A DNA stretch of 64,000 nucleotides from an uncultured Photobacterium sp. (GTDB lineage: Bacteria > Pseudomonadota > Gammaproteobacteria > Enterobacterales > Vibrionaceae): positions 225,492-289,491 of the forward strand of contig NZ_CANMZV010000003.1 in NCBI RefSeq assembly GCF_947502415.1, given 5' to 3'. Positions 9,452 through 17,861 of the stretch are shown here, in pieces. The number at the start of each line of letters is the position of its first letter. The stretch's first letter is position 1. The notes beneath the pieces were generated by a model that was given only the letters and a program-made list of their open reading frames with translations, was not told where the DNA came from and ran no database searches. The position numbers and the translations under genes were made by a program.

Positions 9452-10809
9452 ATCAGGTTATGGCAAGCCTTCTGGGCAAGTTTAAAAAAAATAAAACCGC
9501 AGAGCCTCATTATGAGTTTCTGCCGTCACACCTGGCGTTGTCACAACGGCCGCCATCGCCCTTTGCCCGCTATACGGCGATGTCACTCAGTATCGGGGTC
9601 ATTGCCGCTCTGATCTGGGCCTATTGGGGCAAACTGGATGTGCAGGCGACCGCCACTGGCCGACTGGTCGTTTCCGGACGCTCCCAGGTTATCCAATCTT
9701 ACGAGCAGAGCCGGGTTATCGGCATTCATATCAAGGACGGCCAGCGCGTTGAAAAAGAAACGCCATTACTCACCCTTGATACCCTGGGGGTTAACCAGGA
9801 TATTTCGCGCCTGATCACCCAGGCGGAATACCAGACCCACGAATTAATCCGCTACCGTGCCCTGTTAAGCGACCAGCCTTTGCCTGATGACACTATGTTC
9901 ACAGCATTACCGACGGCTCAACAGACACTTGTCACCGAAAACTACCGCAGTGAAAAGCTCGAATTCAACGCCACCATAGCCAGCATCGAAGCCGAAATGC
10001 GTGTCAACCTTGCCTCGCAAGCAGCCCGCCAGACGGACATCAATGCCCTCGTCAGCCTGACCCAAAATATCAGCCTGCGACTGGAGGCCCGTAAAACCCT
10101 CAGTCAGGTTAGAGTGATCGGCAAGGTGGAATACCTGGAGCAGGAAAAAGAACTACTGGAAGCTCAGCGACTGGTTTCCCAACAGCAGGCTGATCTGAAT
10201 GTACTCAAATCCCAGTACCACAGCCTCGAAGAAAGACTAATCAGCTTCAAAGCCCAGAAACAGCGGGAGTGGCTGGAAAAACGCAAACAGGCCAGTCTGC
10301 AAATCACCGCCCTTGGCCAAGAACTATCAAAAGTACGCGAACGGGAACAACTTGAGGTGATCCGATCGCCAGTCAACGGTACAGTCCAGCAGCTCAGCGT
10401 CTATACCCTCGGCGCAGTACTCCAGCCAGCACAGAACCTGATGATCATCGTCCCGGATGATGATGTGCAGCAGGCCGAAGTCAAAATCCTCAACAAGGAT
10501 ATCGGCTTTGTTCACTCCGGCCAGCACGTCACCGTCAAAGTCGATACCTTCCCCTACACCCGATACGGAACCATTGAAGCCGAGCTGCTGAGTGTTTCGC
10601 GCGATTCAACAACGGATGAACGCCTTGGTCTGGTCTTCCCGGCCCAAGTGAAACTTCGGGACAACAACATTTTGATTGACGGACAAGCTGTCGAACTCTC
10701 CCCGGGCATGTCTATTGTGGCTGAAATCAAAACCGACAAACGACGGGTTATCGACTATCTGCTCAGCCCGATCCGCGAATACCAGTCTGAAGCGCTGAGG
10801 GAGAAGTAA
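9448..10809 (+). CDS. rtxD: RtxD, HlyD-type membrane fusion protein
   Basis: Periplasmic adaptor linking the RtxB/RtxE ATPase to the outer-membrane channel, 453 residues. It starts at ATG 9448, overlapping the rtxB stop by 4 bases, with a strong ribosome site (AGGAGGAG) just upstream; the longer upstream reading is rejected. There is one N-terminal membrane segment (about residues 43-62), a biotinyl-lipoyl-like hairpin split by a long coiled coil (about 110-320), and a C-terminal HlyD domain. rtxE begins 2 bases after its stop. Confidence 0.93.
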   Translation: MNQVMASLLGKFKKNKTAEPHYEFLPSHLALSQRPPSPFARYTAMSLSIGVIAALIWAYWGKLDVQATATGRLVVSGRSQVIQSYEQSRVIGIHIKDGQRVEKETPLLTLDTLGVNQDISRLITQAEYQTHELIRYRALLSDQPLPDDTMFTALPTAQQTLVTENYRSEKLEFNATIASIEAEMRVNLASQAARQTDINALVSLTQNISLRLEARKTLSQVRVIGKVEYLEQEKELLEAQRLVSQQQADLNVLKSQYHSLEERLISFKAQKQREWLEKRKQASLQITALGQELSKVREREQLEVIRSPVNGTVQQLSVYTLGAVLQPAQNLMIIVPDDDVQQAEVKILNKDIGFVHSGQHVTVKVDTFPYTRYGTIEAELLSVSRDSTTDERLGLVFPAQVKLRDNNILIDGQAVELSPGMSIVAEIKTDKRRVIDYLLSPIREYQSEALREK

Positions 10810-10811
10810 CC

Positions 10812-12956
10812 GTGGAGAGGATTCTACCGAGCGGCTCCGAAGAACACGTCGCCAAGCCGGACAACCATGCTATTGAAGCAATTGTCTATGCCGGACAACG
10901 CTTCCACAAAAAGAGTACGGTATCCCAGCTCAAACATGCGCTGGGCGTTAACCACCCGAGCCTGAGCGAGTTGGAACTCAGGGAAGCAGCCGATTTCATC
11001 GGGCTAAAAAGCCAGTCAGCCTCTATCTCTGCCAGAGATATAGCCACGCTACCGCTCCCCGCCTTGGTTGAAACTGGCAAAAGCTGGAAAGTAATCACCG
11101 AAGTCAATGAAGACAGCTGGACCCTTTATGATCCGGCCAGCCAGTCGAGCCGCGAGCATCCCCTTGCGACCAACAACAAGCACCTCAACTACAGAGTGCT
11201 ACTGCTGGCTGACAACCAGCTCAGCTCCAAAGATGTAAAGTTCGGCCTTGGCTGGTTCACGCCATCAATACTGAGGCAGAAAAGCCAGCTTAGGGATGTT
11301 TTCCTCTATGCGATTGCGTTACAGGTGTTTGCCCTGGTCAGCCCGATGTTGTTTGAAAATGTCATTGATAAAGTACTGGTCGGCCGCAGCCTGTCGAGCC
11401 TGCATGTTCTCGCACTGGCGATGCTGGCATTGGCAATTGCCGAACCGTTTTACAGTTACCTGCGCAATACCGTATTCGGTCACCTTGCCAGCCAGATTAA
11501 CGCCGAGCTGTCCGGCCGCTTATACCGTCATCTGGTTGGGCTACCACTAACCTATTTCAAACAGCGCCAGACCGGGCAGATCATCGCCCGGGTACGGGAA
11601 ATGGCCCAGATCCGACAGTTCCTGACCAGCTCAACCCTGATGCTACTGCTCGATCTGATCTTTGTGACTGTTTTTATTGCCGTGATGTTCCATTACGCCA
11701 GTTCACTGACCTGGCTGGTACTGGGATCCCTGGTGATCTACTTTGTCCTCTGGTTGATTGCCGGGCCGGTGATCCGCCGCAAGGTCGAGTCAGAATACGA
11801 AACCGATGCGAATGCCACCAGCTTTCTCACCGAAGCGGTAACCGGCATCGAAACGATTAAGACCACCGCAACAGAGCACCGGTTCCTCCAGCAATGGCAA
11901 CATATTCTGAGCCAGCAACTAAGCAAGAGCTTTCAGGCACAGAAATCCGGCCTGATCGCCGGTCAGGGCATAGCTCTAATCCAAAAACTAACCGCTGCCC
12001 TGTTGCTCTGGTGGGGAGTCAGTGAAGTGCTCAATGGCCAGCTGTCACCTGGCCAGTTAGTTGCCTTCAATATGCTGGCCGGGCATGTCACACAGCCGGT
12101 TCTGCGTCTTGCTCAGATCTGGCAGGATTTCCAGCATACGCTGATTGCCCTGCGCCGGGTCGGCGATATTCTTGATGAGCCGAAAGAAAACAGTAAACAA
12201 GGGCTGGCATCGGTACCGGACCTCAAAGGTGGTATCGAATTTAATAATATCCGCTTCCGCTATCATGAAGATGCCCCGGAAGTGCTGGCAAACCTGTCAC
12301 TATCCATAGAACCCGGCCAGTTCATCGGTATTACCGGGCCATCGGGTTCCGGCAAAAGTACCCTGACCCGCCTTCTGCAACGCCTCTATGTTCCGCAGCA
12401 CGGTCAGGTTCTGGTGGACGGTATGGATCTCGCCATTGCTGATCCGGTTTCACTACGGCGCAATATGAGTGTGGTACTGCAAGAAAGTATCCTGTTCTCC
12501 GGTAGCGTGGCGGACAATATCCGCCTGTGCAAACCGGAAGCAACCGACGACGAAATCCGCCATGCCGCACAACTGGCCGGAGCCCTTGAGTTCATTGAAG
12601 AGCTAGCCCACGGCTTTAACCATCCGGTCGGCGAAAAAGGAGCCGCCCTGTCCGGCGGTCAGCGCCAACGCATCGCCTTCGCCCGGGCCTTACTGGTGAA
12701 CCCGAGAATATTGCTGCTAGACGAAGCGACCTCCGCACTCGATTACAGCTCGGAGGCGGCGATAATGGCCAATATGAATAAGATTTGCCGGGATCGCACG
12801 GTGATCAGCATTGCCCACCGTCTCAATACGATTCGTCATGCTGATAAGATTTTTGTCCTCGACAACGGTCAGGTCAGCGAAAGCGGCAGCCACGACGAAC
12901 TGCTAGAGAAAGGCGGATTATATGCCAGACTCTGGCAGCAACAAGTTGGCGAGTGA
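10812..12956 (+). CDS. rtxE: RtxE, second type I secretion ABC transporter of the MARTX system
   Basis: Second HlyB-like ATPase of the MARTX exporter, 714 residues, starting at GTG 10812 directly after rtxD. Domain order is a degenerate C39-like domain (about 1-145), a membrane domain (about 160-450) and a nucleotide-binding domain. The latter has Walker A GPSGSGKST near 509, signature LSGGQRQR near 612 and Walker B ILLLDEATSALD near 633. It is paralogous to RtxB. Two ATPases in one operon is the hallmark of MARTX loci compared with ordinary RTX toxins. A hairpin terminator follows at 12981. Confidence 0.93.
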   Translation: MERILPSGSEEHVAKPDNHAIEAIVYAGQRFHKKSTVSQLKHALGVNHPSLSELELREAADFIGLKSQSASISARDIATLPLPALVETGKSWKVITEVNEDSWTLYDPASQSSREHPLATNNKHLNYRVLLLADNQLSSKDVKFGLGWFTPSILRQKSQLRDVFLYAIALQVFALVSPMLFENVIDKVLVGRSLSSLHVLALAMLALAIAEPFYSYLRNTVFGHLASQINAELSGRLYRHLVGLPLTYFKQRQTGQIIARVREMAQIRQFLTSSTLMLLLDLIFVTVFIAVMFHYASSLTWLVLGSLVIYFVLWLIAGPVIRRKVESEYETDANATSFLTEAVTGIETIKTTATEHRFLQQWQHILSQQLSKSFQAQKSGLIAGQGIALIQKLTAALLLWWGVSEVLNGQLSPGQLVAFNMLAGHVTQPVLRLAQIWQDFQHTLIALRRVGDILDEPKENSKQGLASVPDLKGGIEFNNIRFRYHEDAPEVLANLSLSIEPGQFIGITGPSGSGKSTLTRLLQRLYVPQHGQVLVDGMDLAIADPVSLRRNMSVVLQESILFSGSVADNIRLCKPEATDDEIRHAAQLAGALEFIEELAHGFNHPVGEKGAALSGGQRQRIAFARALLVNPRILLLDEATSALDYSSEAAIMANMNKICRDRTVISIAHRLNTIRHADKIFVLDNGQVSESGSHDELLEKGGLYARLWQQQVGE

Positions 12957-12980
12957 TTAAATAGTAAATTATCAGTAATA

Positions 12981-13020
12981 CCAGCAGCTTGGAATAAATA
13001 TCCGCTGCTGGCACCTTTTA
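12981..13020 (+). terminator. Probable terminator of rtxBDE
   Basis: An 8-bp inverted repeat CCAGCAGC / GCTGCTGG (12981-12988 and 13004-13011) with a 15-base loop, followed by CACCTTTTATTC. It sits 25 bp after the rtxE stop. The large loop and short T-run make it a moderate candidate. Confidence 0.55.
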
Positions 13021-13168
13021 TTCATTTTTATTCTGCTTATCTCTGGTTTATTACAATCTTCCCATTTGTGATACAGCTCAACATCTTCAACGTTTTTTAA
13101 CTTCTTTTTCATTCATAATACCGACCAACTTAACAAGTTGTACAGCTTGCCAGCCGTAGGAAATAATA

Positions 13169-14572
13169 ATGAAAGAAATTGCATTCCGTTGGATAGACAG
13201 ATATCTGATTAATGTGACACTTAAAGAGAACTTTTTAATTCTGTTCTTTGCCCCCCTTCTTGCCATTATCATCGTCAGCTCAACCTTGATTGATGCTGCC
13301 CAAACCCAACAAGATCTGTTACTGCAAAAAGAAGTAGAAACCGTTGCCGCCCTGATCTCGCAATCGGATCTCGAGCAGAATCAAATTCAACAAATCCTTG
13401 CCGGTAGCAGCCTCCAAATAGGCTCTCATGGCGAGCACTCGGCACAAGTAGCCAACGCCGGATACAGCCTGACAACCAAAGAACAACCGCACCTGTTGTC
13501 CGGACTGACGTTCAGCCATCTGGCATTTGTAGGTGCCGCATGCATTTTAATTATTCTCAGCCTGTACTACATCATGACCTTTATGGGCGGCGCTCTATAT
13601 AACATCTATGATGCCGTCACCCGACTTGCCGATGGCGACCTGACCTACCGAATTAGCCACGCACCGGCCCGCAATGACTTCAACCTGATAGCCAGAACCG
13701 TCGATCGCGTTTCCGAACGTGAACACAAACTGGTAAAAGCAACCCAGGAAGCAATTGCACTGATCCAGCAAATCAGCTCCGAGCTACGCCAACGCAGTAA
13801 TGAAAATGAACACCTCACTCTTCAGCAACAAGAACGTATTGATTCTCTGGCCAGCGCCACAGAGCAAATGGCGAGTTCCGTACGTGAAGTTGCCAGCCAT
13901 GCTCAAGACACGTCAAGCCAGACAAACGATGCAACCCAGGTAACAACACAAGGCCTGGCTCAGGTAACAAAAACCCTTTCTGCCATTAACCAGCTGGGTA
14001 GCGAAATTAATTCAGCCGCAGAAGCGGTCTCGGAACTCGATAGCAATGCTGCCCAAATTGATGATGTAGTAACCACCATCAACGCCATCTCAGAACAGAC
14101 CAACCTACTGGCTCTCAACGCAGCAATCGAAGCGGCACGGGCTGGCGAACAGGGACGCGGTTTTGCTGTCGTGGCCGATGAAGTTCGTACCCTGGCGGGC
14201 CGGACTCAAAACGCCACCGTCGAAATCCAGAAAATGATTGAAGCGCTGCAAACCAACAGCCAGGGCTTGATGAGAGTCATGCGCCAGACGGTAAGCAATG
14301 CTGAAGAAAGCGAGCAATTGATGGACTCAGTCAGTCAGGATATTGGTAAAATTTCAGAGAAGAACCAGTACATTGCCGGTCGCAGTATTGAGATTGCCGC
14401 TGCAGCAGAAGAGCAAGGGGCTGTAGCCGATAATATTGCTTCAGACGTAGAGCAGGTTCGAGTGCAGTCCCGTAAAGTGGCTGACATGGTGACCCAATCC
14501 AACAACGAGATCCAGCACCTCAACCAACAAGCCGATGTTCTGGAAAGCCTGATGACAGATCTGAAGGTTTAA
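13169..14572 (+). CDS. Methyl-accepting chemotaxis protein
   Basis: Membrane chemoreceptor of 467 residues that signals to CheA/CheW. TM1 spans about residues 20-42. A short periplasmic segment of about 65 residues is too small for a typical dCACHE or four-helix sensor. TM2 spans about 113-135, a HAMP domain about 136-190, and the cytoplasmic signalling domain carries the conserved hairpin tip ([20 protein letters not shown]) near residue 308. There is no C-terminal NWETF-type CheR-binding tail. The ligand cannot be deduced. It lies 212 bp after rtxE on the same strand, probably as a separate unit, and a strong hairpin follows. Confidence 0.92.
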   Translation: MKEIAFRWIDRYLINVTLKENFLILFFAPLLAIIIVSSTLIDAAQTQQDLLLQKEVETVAALISQSDLEQNQIQQILAGSSLQIGSHGEHSAQVANAGYSLTTKEQPHLLSGLTFSHLAFVGAACILIILSLYYIMTFMGGALYNIYDAVTRLADGDLTYRISHAPARNDFNLIARTVDRVSEREHKLVKATQEAIALIQQISSELRQRSNENEHLTLQQQERIDSLASATEQMASSVREVASHAQDTSSQTNDATQVTTQGLAQVTKTLSAINQLGSEINSAAEAVSELDSNAAQIDDVVTTINAISEQTNLLALNAAIEAARAGEQGRGFAVVADEVRTLAGRTQNATVEIQKMIEALQTNSQGLMRVMRQTVSNAEESEQLMDSVSQDIGKISEKNQYIAGRSIEIAAAAEEQGAVADNIASDVEQVRVQSRKVADMVTQSNNEIQHLNQQADVLESLMTDLKV

Positions 14573-14592
14573 AAAACCGCTGATGCTTAAAA

Positions 14593-14632
14593 AACGCTTA
14601 CTGGGTACAGCCTCTTGTACTCGGTAAGCGTT
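14593..14632 (+). terminator. Strong hairpin after the chemotaxis receptor
   Basis: A 17-bp stem (arms 14593-14609 and 14616-14632) with two G-U wobbles and a 6-base loop, starting 20 bp after the receptor stop and preceded by an A-run. No good T-run follows on the + strand (ATCTCAT). It may act as a terminator or an mRNA 3'-end stabiliser. Confidence 0.55.
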
Positions 14633-14936
14633 ATCTCATAGCCCACAGTAAAAACACGGACCATACGCAAAACTCTGGAAACAACAGGTTGGAGATTCAG
14701 CGCCCTGGTTTCGAGTGCATAAAGACGCATACAACAAGAGAATGAATCCCAATTATGTGATGTCGAACTGCATCTTCAACATATTTGGATCACGTTAGCA
14801 TTCATAATGAGAACTTACTCAACAGGCAGGATACCTGCCCGCTCTGATGGCCAACAATAACAATGAGGCCAGTTACATCATCACAATTACGATGTTCGAA
14901 AGGCTTGAGTAATGACAACCTACTACCTTCAACTAT

Positions 14937-14985
14937 AACTCTTACCAGGTTCTGCCTTTTCACCGGGTAAGAGTTTTCTTTTTCG
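14937..14985 (+). terminator. Rho-independent terminator on the + strand, upstream transcript unknown
   Basis: Arms AACTCTTACCAGGT (14937-14950) and ACCGGGTAAGAGTT (14962-14975) form a 14-bp stem with one mismatch, followed by TTCTTTTTC. The nearest + strand gene ends 365 bp upstream and already has its own hairpin. This terminator therefore either backs that one up or ends an unannotated transcript. Confidence 0.6.
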
Positions 14986-15029
14986 CTCTCACCATTTGTT
15001 TTCAACCCATTTAGCCCAAGTACTGAAAA

Positions 15030-15060
15030 CAAAAAAAGAGCCGACATTTCTGACGGCTCT
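15030..15060 (-). terminator. Terminator of the cut/SMR operon
   Basis: Inverted repeat AGAGCCG / CGGCTCT (15037-15043 and 15054-15060). Read leftward it is followed by a run of seven T (the A-run at 15031-15037). It lies 25 bp after the last SMR gene and would end the leftward microcompartment operon. Confidence 0.8.
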
Positions 15061-15084
15061 TCATTCTCGTGCTTTTTGTCTGGA

Positions 15085-15414
15085 TTACATCTGCGAGAAC
15101 ATATTCATGATCACCGCACCGGTGATGATCAACCCCATAGACAAGATTGCCGGGAAGTCAGGTTTTTGCTTATACAGCACCATGGAGAAAATGGTTACCC
15201 CGATAATACCGAAGCCACACCATAGCGAGTAAGCAATACCTACAGGGATATAGCCCATCGCCTTGGTCAGGGCGAAATAACAGATACTATAAGCACTGAT
15301 AACCAGCAATGACGGGCCTAGCTTACGGAAGTTATTGGTTTTTTTGATAAAGGAAGTGCCTGTGATTTCTGAACAAATCGACAGAGCCAACCATAGTACG
15401 CCTGCATTTAACAT
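15085..15414 (-). CDS. Small multidrug resistance (SMR/EmrE-family) transporter subunit, downstream copy
   Basis: 109-residue inner-membrane protein with four predicted helices and the SMR features: an N-terminal helix with a conserved Glu (SICSEITGTSF), a GxxYAxWxG-like motif in helix 3 (GIAYSLWCGFGIIG) and a C-terminal helix ending near the stop. SMR proteins are proton antiporters for small organic cations. It overlaps the upstream SMR gene by 7 bases, which suggests a heterodimeric pair. As the last gene of the choline microcompartment operon it may export trimethylamine or a related quaternary or tertiary amine (inference). Confidence 0.88.
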   Translation of the reverse strand: MLNAGVLWLALSICSEITGTSFIKKTNNFRKLGPSLLVISAYSICYFALTKAMGYIPVGIAYSLWCGFGIIGVTIFSMVLYKQKPDFPAILSMGLIITGAVIMNMFSQM

Positions 15415-15815
15415 TGTGCTTCTCCTTCTTGTGCTACTGCTACGGTTTCAGGCTCTTCAGTTTCTTCTTCGCCCATTTTTGAGAATAAATTCATAATGAT
15501 GATGCCACTGGCGATAATGGTCATCCCTATCATTGCAGCCATATCTGGATGCTGGCCATAAAACAGCATACCCAGTGTCGATACCAATAGAATGCCCGTA
15601 CCGGACCATGTTGCATAAGCCAAACCTACCGGCAAGTATTTCACAGCTTGTGACAATGAGTAATAACAAACGACGTAAAGCAGCACGATAACGGCTAGCA
15701 ATGCCGTTTTGGTAAAGCCTTCACTGGTATCAAACATTTTCAGGGTTGAGGTGGCAGAGGTTTCAGAGGCTATCACCAGCGCCATCCAAAGCCATTTTTT
15801 TATCGATACAGACAT
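15408..15815 (-). CDS. Small multidrug resistance (SMR/EmrE-family) transporter subunit, upstream copy
   Basis: 135-residue SMR-family protein with four membrane helices. The helix-1 Glu lies in VIASETSATS, and helix 3 carries GLAYATWSGTG. A Glu-rich C-terminal extension of about 25 residues (EEETEEPETV) is not present in the partner. It overlaps the next SMR gene by 7 bases, as in two-gene SMR pumps. It follows the BMC-associated 227-residue gene in the same leftward operon, with a 57-bp gap. The substrate is unproven; amine export linked to choline breakdown is an inference from context. Confidence 0.88.
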   Translation of the reverse strand: MSVSIKKWLWMALVIASETSATSTLKMFDTSEGFTKTALLAVIVLLYVVCYYSLSQAVKYLPVGLAYATWSGTGILLVSTLGMLFYGQHPDMAAMIGMTIIASGIIIMNLFSKMGEEETEEPETVAVAQEGEAQC

Positions 15816-15872
15816 GTTTCGCTCCTAGCTTAAATTAAAAATTTGCCTAACGTATGGATTTGAAAAAGACAG

Positions 15873-16556
15873 TTACTGTCGTTGTTCTTTCAGGTACTCA
15901 GCGGCAAGATCCGTCAAATTATCTTGCAGCGTAAACGCATTCACTCCTTTGCTTTTGACATCACTCAAAGTGACATAACTACTCGATTTTTCTGATATTG
16001 ACTCTGTGGTACTGATTGATTTACCGCCCGCCATCATCGCCTCGACCTGTTCGATTGACCCAACCGCAATTCCCAGCTCTTGCAATTGGGCAAGTTGAGC
16101 CTGGGCTCGCACCGTCATGGCTTGGCTACGGTCCAGCCCCATAAGCTGGTTCAATTCACTGGCCGGGTTGCACTGATAATCCAGTGCGTAAACCGGCATA
16201 CCTTTCATCAGGGCATACTGACAAAGCTGGCTGGCACGGCTCTGATAAAGCCCGAGGCTGATTTCGGCCAATGTGGCGAAATCAAGAAACGGGAAAACAA
16301 CTTGTTCGAAACTGCCCAGCCACTCAGCAGGCTGGCTACCGTCCCAGCAAATCGTCTGGCCAAGGCTGGCCATCGCAGCCAGTTCTGGCTTGGTCGCCTC
16401 GTCAGCCAGAATGGCCCAGCGGATCCCAGTCCATTGGCTAAGCCTCGCAGCAATTTCCTTGTGGTAACCACTGGCTGGTGTCAGCACCATCAGGGTTGGT
16501 GCCGACTGCTCCTGCAACACCCGTTCAACCAGTTTTCGGATCGCTTGCTCGTCCAT
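15873..16556 (-). CDS. BMC-associated protein of unknown function (ethanolamine-utilisation flavoprotein-like)
   Basis: 227-residue soluble protein. The start DEQAIRKLVERVLQEQ is an amphipathic helix resembling microcompartment encapsulation peptides. The middle (about residues 18-150) looks like a Rossmann/flavoprotein-type fold with VLTPASGYHKEI near the start. The last 70 residues are Ser/Thr-rich and then helical. I believe it matches the uncharacterised ethanolamine-utilisation family found in many BMC loci, but I do not recognise a catalytic motif. It lies 10 bp after the phosphotransacylase gene, so it is probably cargo or an assembly factor. Function unknown. Confidence 0.7.
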   Translation of the reverse strand: MDEQAIRKLVERVLQEQSAPTLMVLTPASGYHKEIAARLSQWTGIRWAILADEATKPELAAMASLGQTICWDGSQPAEWLGSFEQVVFPFLDFATLAEISLGLYQSRASQLCQYALMKGMPVYALDYQCNPASELNQLMGLDRSQAMTVRAQAQLAQLQELGIAVGSIEQVEAMMAGGKSISTTESISEKSSSYVTLSDVKSKGVNAFTLQDNLTDLAAEYLKEQRQ

Positions 16557-16566
16557 TTGAGCCCCC

Positions 16567-17220
16567 TCAACCTATCAGGTAGACATCTTCACCGGAGCGG
16601 ATCCCCGCCGCATTGGCTTCATCCGTATCGATGTGGAACTCCAATGCAAAACGATCATCAACCCGCACAACAACCTGTTCAAACACCAGACCACACAACT
16701 GACCGGCGCGGATCCGAACCTTCTGGCCATTTTCGACACCTAACTGCACAGCATCCTGTGGCGACATATGAATATGGCGCTGGGCACAAATCACCTTTGA
16801 TTGCAGATTGGCATGCCCCGCAGGCCCTACCAACAGCGCATCAGCAGACTGGTGTAGAACGCCCGATTCACGAACCGGCGCTTTAATCCCCAGTGCATAG
16901 CAATCGGCCTTGGAGACCTCCAGTTGGGTCTCTGCCCGTGCCGGTCCCAACACCCGTACCTTGCTGATAGTGCCTTTGGGCCCCACGACAGTGACACACT
17001 CCTCGGCGGCAAACTGACCCGGCTGGCGCAGGGGCTTAAGCGGATTGAGCTGGTATCCCAAGCCAAACAGCGCTTCGATATCGGCCTGAGAAAGGTGAAC
17101 ATGGCGGTTCGAAACCCCGGTTGGGATCCCTATTGCCGATAACTTCGGTACAGCCTGTAACCCTTTTGGTGATACCGGCAAACGTTGCTGGATTTGGGTC
17201 ATTAACGCGGTATTGATCAT
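16567..17220 (-). CDS. cutH: PduL-type phosphate acetyltransferase of the choline microcompartment
   Basis: Converts acetyl-CoA and phosphate to acetyl-phosphate and CoA, recycling CoA inside the compartment. The 217-residue protein has the two zinc-binding PduL signatures: SNRHVHLS (His40, His42) and CAQRHIHMS (His149, His151). The N-terminal about 20 residues (INTALMTQIQQRLPVSP) form a likely encapsulation helix. Its ATG overlaps the stop of the upstream shell gene (ATGA), indicating translational coupling. Placement between a shell gene and the flavoprotein-like gene matches type II cut operons. The family is certain; the cutH symbol rests on context. Confidence 0.9.
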   Translation of the reverse strand: MINTALMTQIQQRLPVSPKGLQAVPKLSAIGIPTGVSNRHVHLSQADIEALFGLGYQLNPLKPLRQPGQFAAEECVTVVGPKGTISKVRVLGPARAETQLEVSKADCYALGIKAPVRESGVLHQSADALLVGPAGHANLQSKVICAQRHIHMSPQDAVQLGVENGQKVRIRAGQLCGLVFEQVVVRVDDRFALEFHIDTDEANAAGIRSGEDVYLIG

Positions 17221-17852
17221 TGCTTGCTTCCCCGCGTACTGGTGCTGTTAGTGCTTTTTTCCCGCCGGGCAGCCGACTGCCTACGAGCCGCAGTTTTAGC
17301 CGGTTTTGCCCCTTCAGGCGAAGCATCTTCCGTTACTGCCTTGCGTTCTGCTGACCGTTGATTATCTGCTGTCGACTCTGGCGCTACCATCTGCTCTGGT
17401 GCTACAGTCGATTCTGGCGAAATTGAGGAATCAGCTTGCGCTGAAGACTCATCTTCCGGCGAACCAGATTCTTTCTTCGGTAAAACCTCAGCAGCAGGAG
17501 TCGATGGTTCAGGTGGCACATCGCCCGGGCCTGTACTTCCCTGATCTTGCCCGCCATCATTTGGGTTCCCCTTATCAAGCGCGCCATTTTCCAGCATCGC
17601 CAATACACTCGGGTCCGGCCGCGCCATCACGGTAGAGGTGGCTTGGCTCGCCTGTTGGGCCAAGGCTTCAAGACCGCTATCTACTGCGGCTTTTACTGCA
17701 CTGATTTCCCCTTGCAGGTATATTGAAACCAGACCTGAACCTACCTTTCGGTAGCTGGTCAGCTGCACACCCGCCGCTTTACAGGCCGCATCCGCAGCAT
17801 GAATAGCGGAAGTCAGGCCGATGGTTTCAATCACACCAAGACTGATTGTCAT
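17217..17852 (-). CDS. cmcE: BMC-H shell protein with long disordered, basic C-terminal tail (CmcE-like)
   Basis: Hexameric microcompartment shell protein of 211 residues. Residues 1 to about 88 form a BMC domain (ISLGVIETIGLTSAIHAADAACKAAGV at the start, [23 protein letters not shown] in the middle). The rest is a low-complexity linker rich in Ser, Pro, Glu and Gly, ending in an Arg/Lys/Ser-rich tail (AARRQSAARREKS). A single BMC domain is usually about 95 residues, so the tail more than doubles the length. A basic tail could contact nucleic acid or cargo, but this is unproven. The symbol follows the Klebsiella GRM2 nomenclature as I recall it. Confidence 0.85.
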   Translation of the reverse strand: MTISLGVIETIGLTSAIHAADAACKAAGVQLTSYRKVGSGLVSIYLQGEISAVKAAVDSGLEALAQQASQATSTVMARPDPSVLAMLENGALDKGNPNDGGQDQGSTGPGDVPPEPSTPAAEVLPKKESGSPEDESSAQADSSISPESTVAPEQMVAPESTADNQRSAERKAVTEDASPEGAKPAKTAARRQSAARREKSTNSTSTRGSKQ

Positions 17853-17861
17853 GACGCCTCC

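Larger units (their letters stand above)
14573..15084. other. 512-bp gap with two related hairpins, no gene recognised
   Basis: This gap lies between the chemotaxis receptor and the convergent SMR operon. It holds the hairpin at 14593-14632, a second hairpin with related sequence at 14937-14975, and the leftward SMR-operon terminator at 15030-15060. I saw no open frame with convincing coding character. The interval 14640-14936 could encode a short RNA ending at the second hairpin, but no promoter is evident. Confidence 0.6.
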
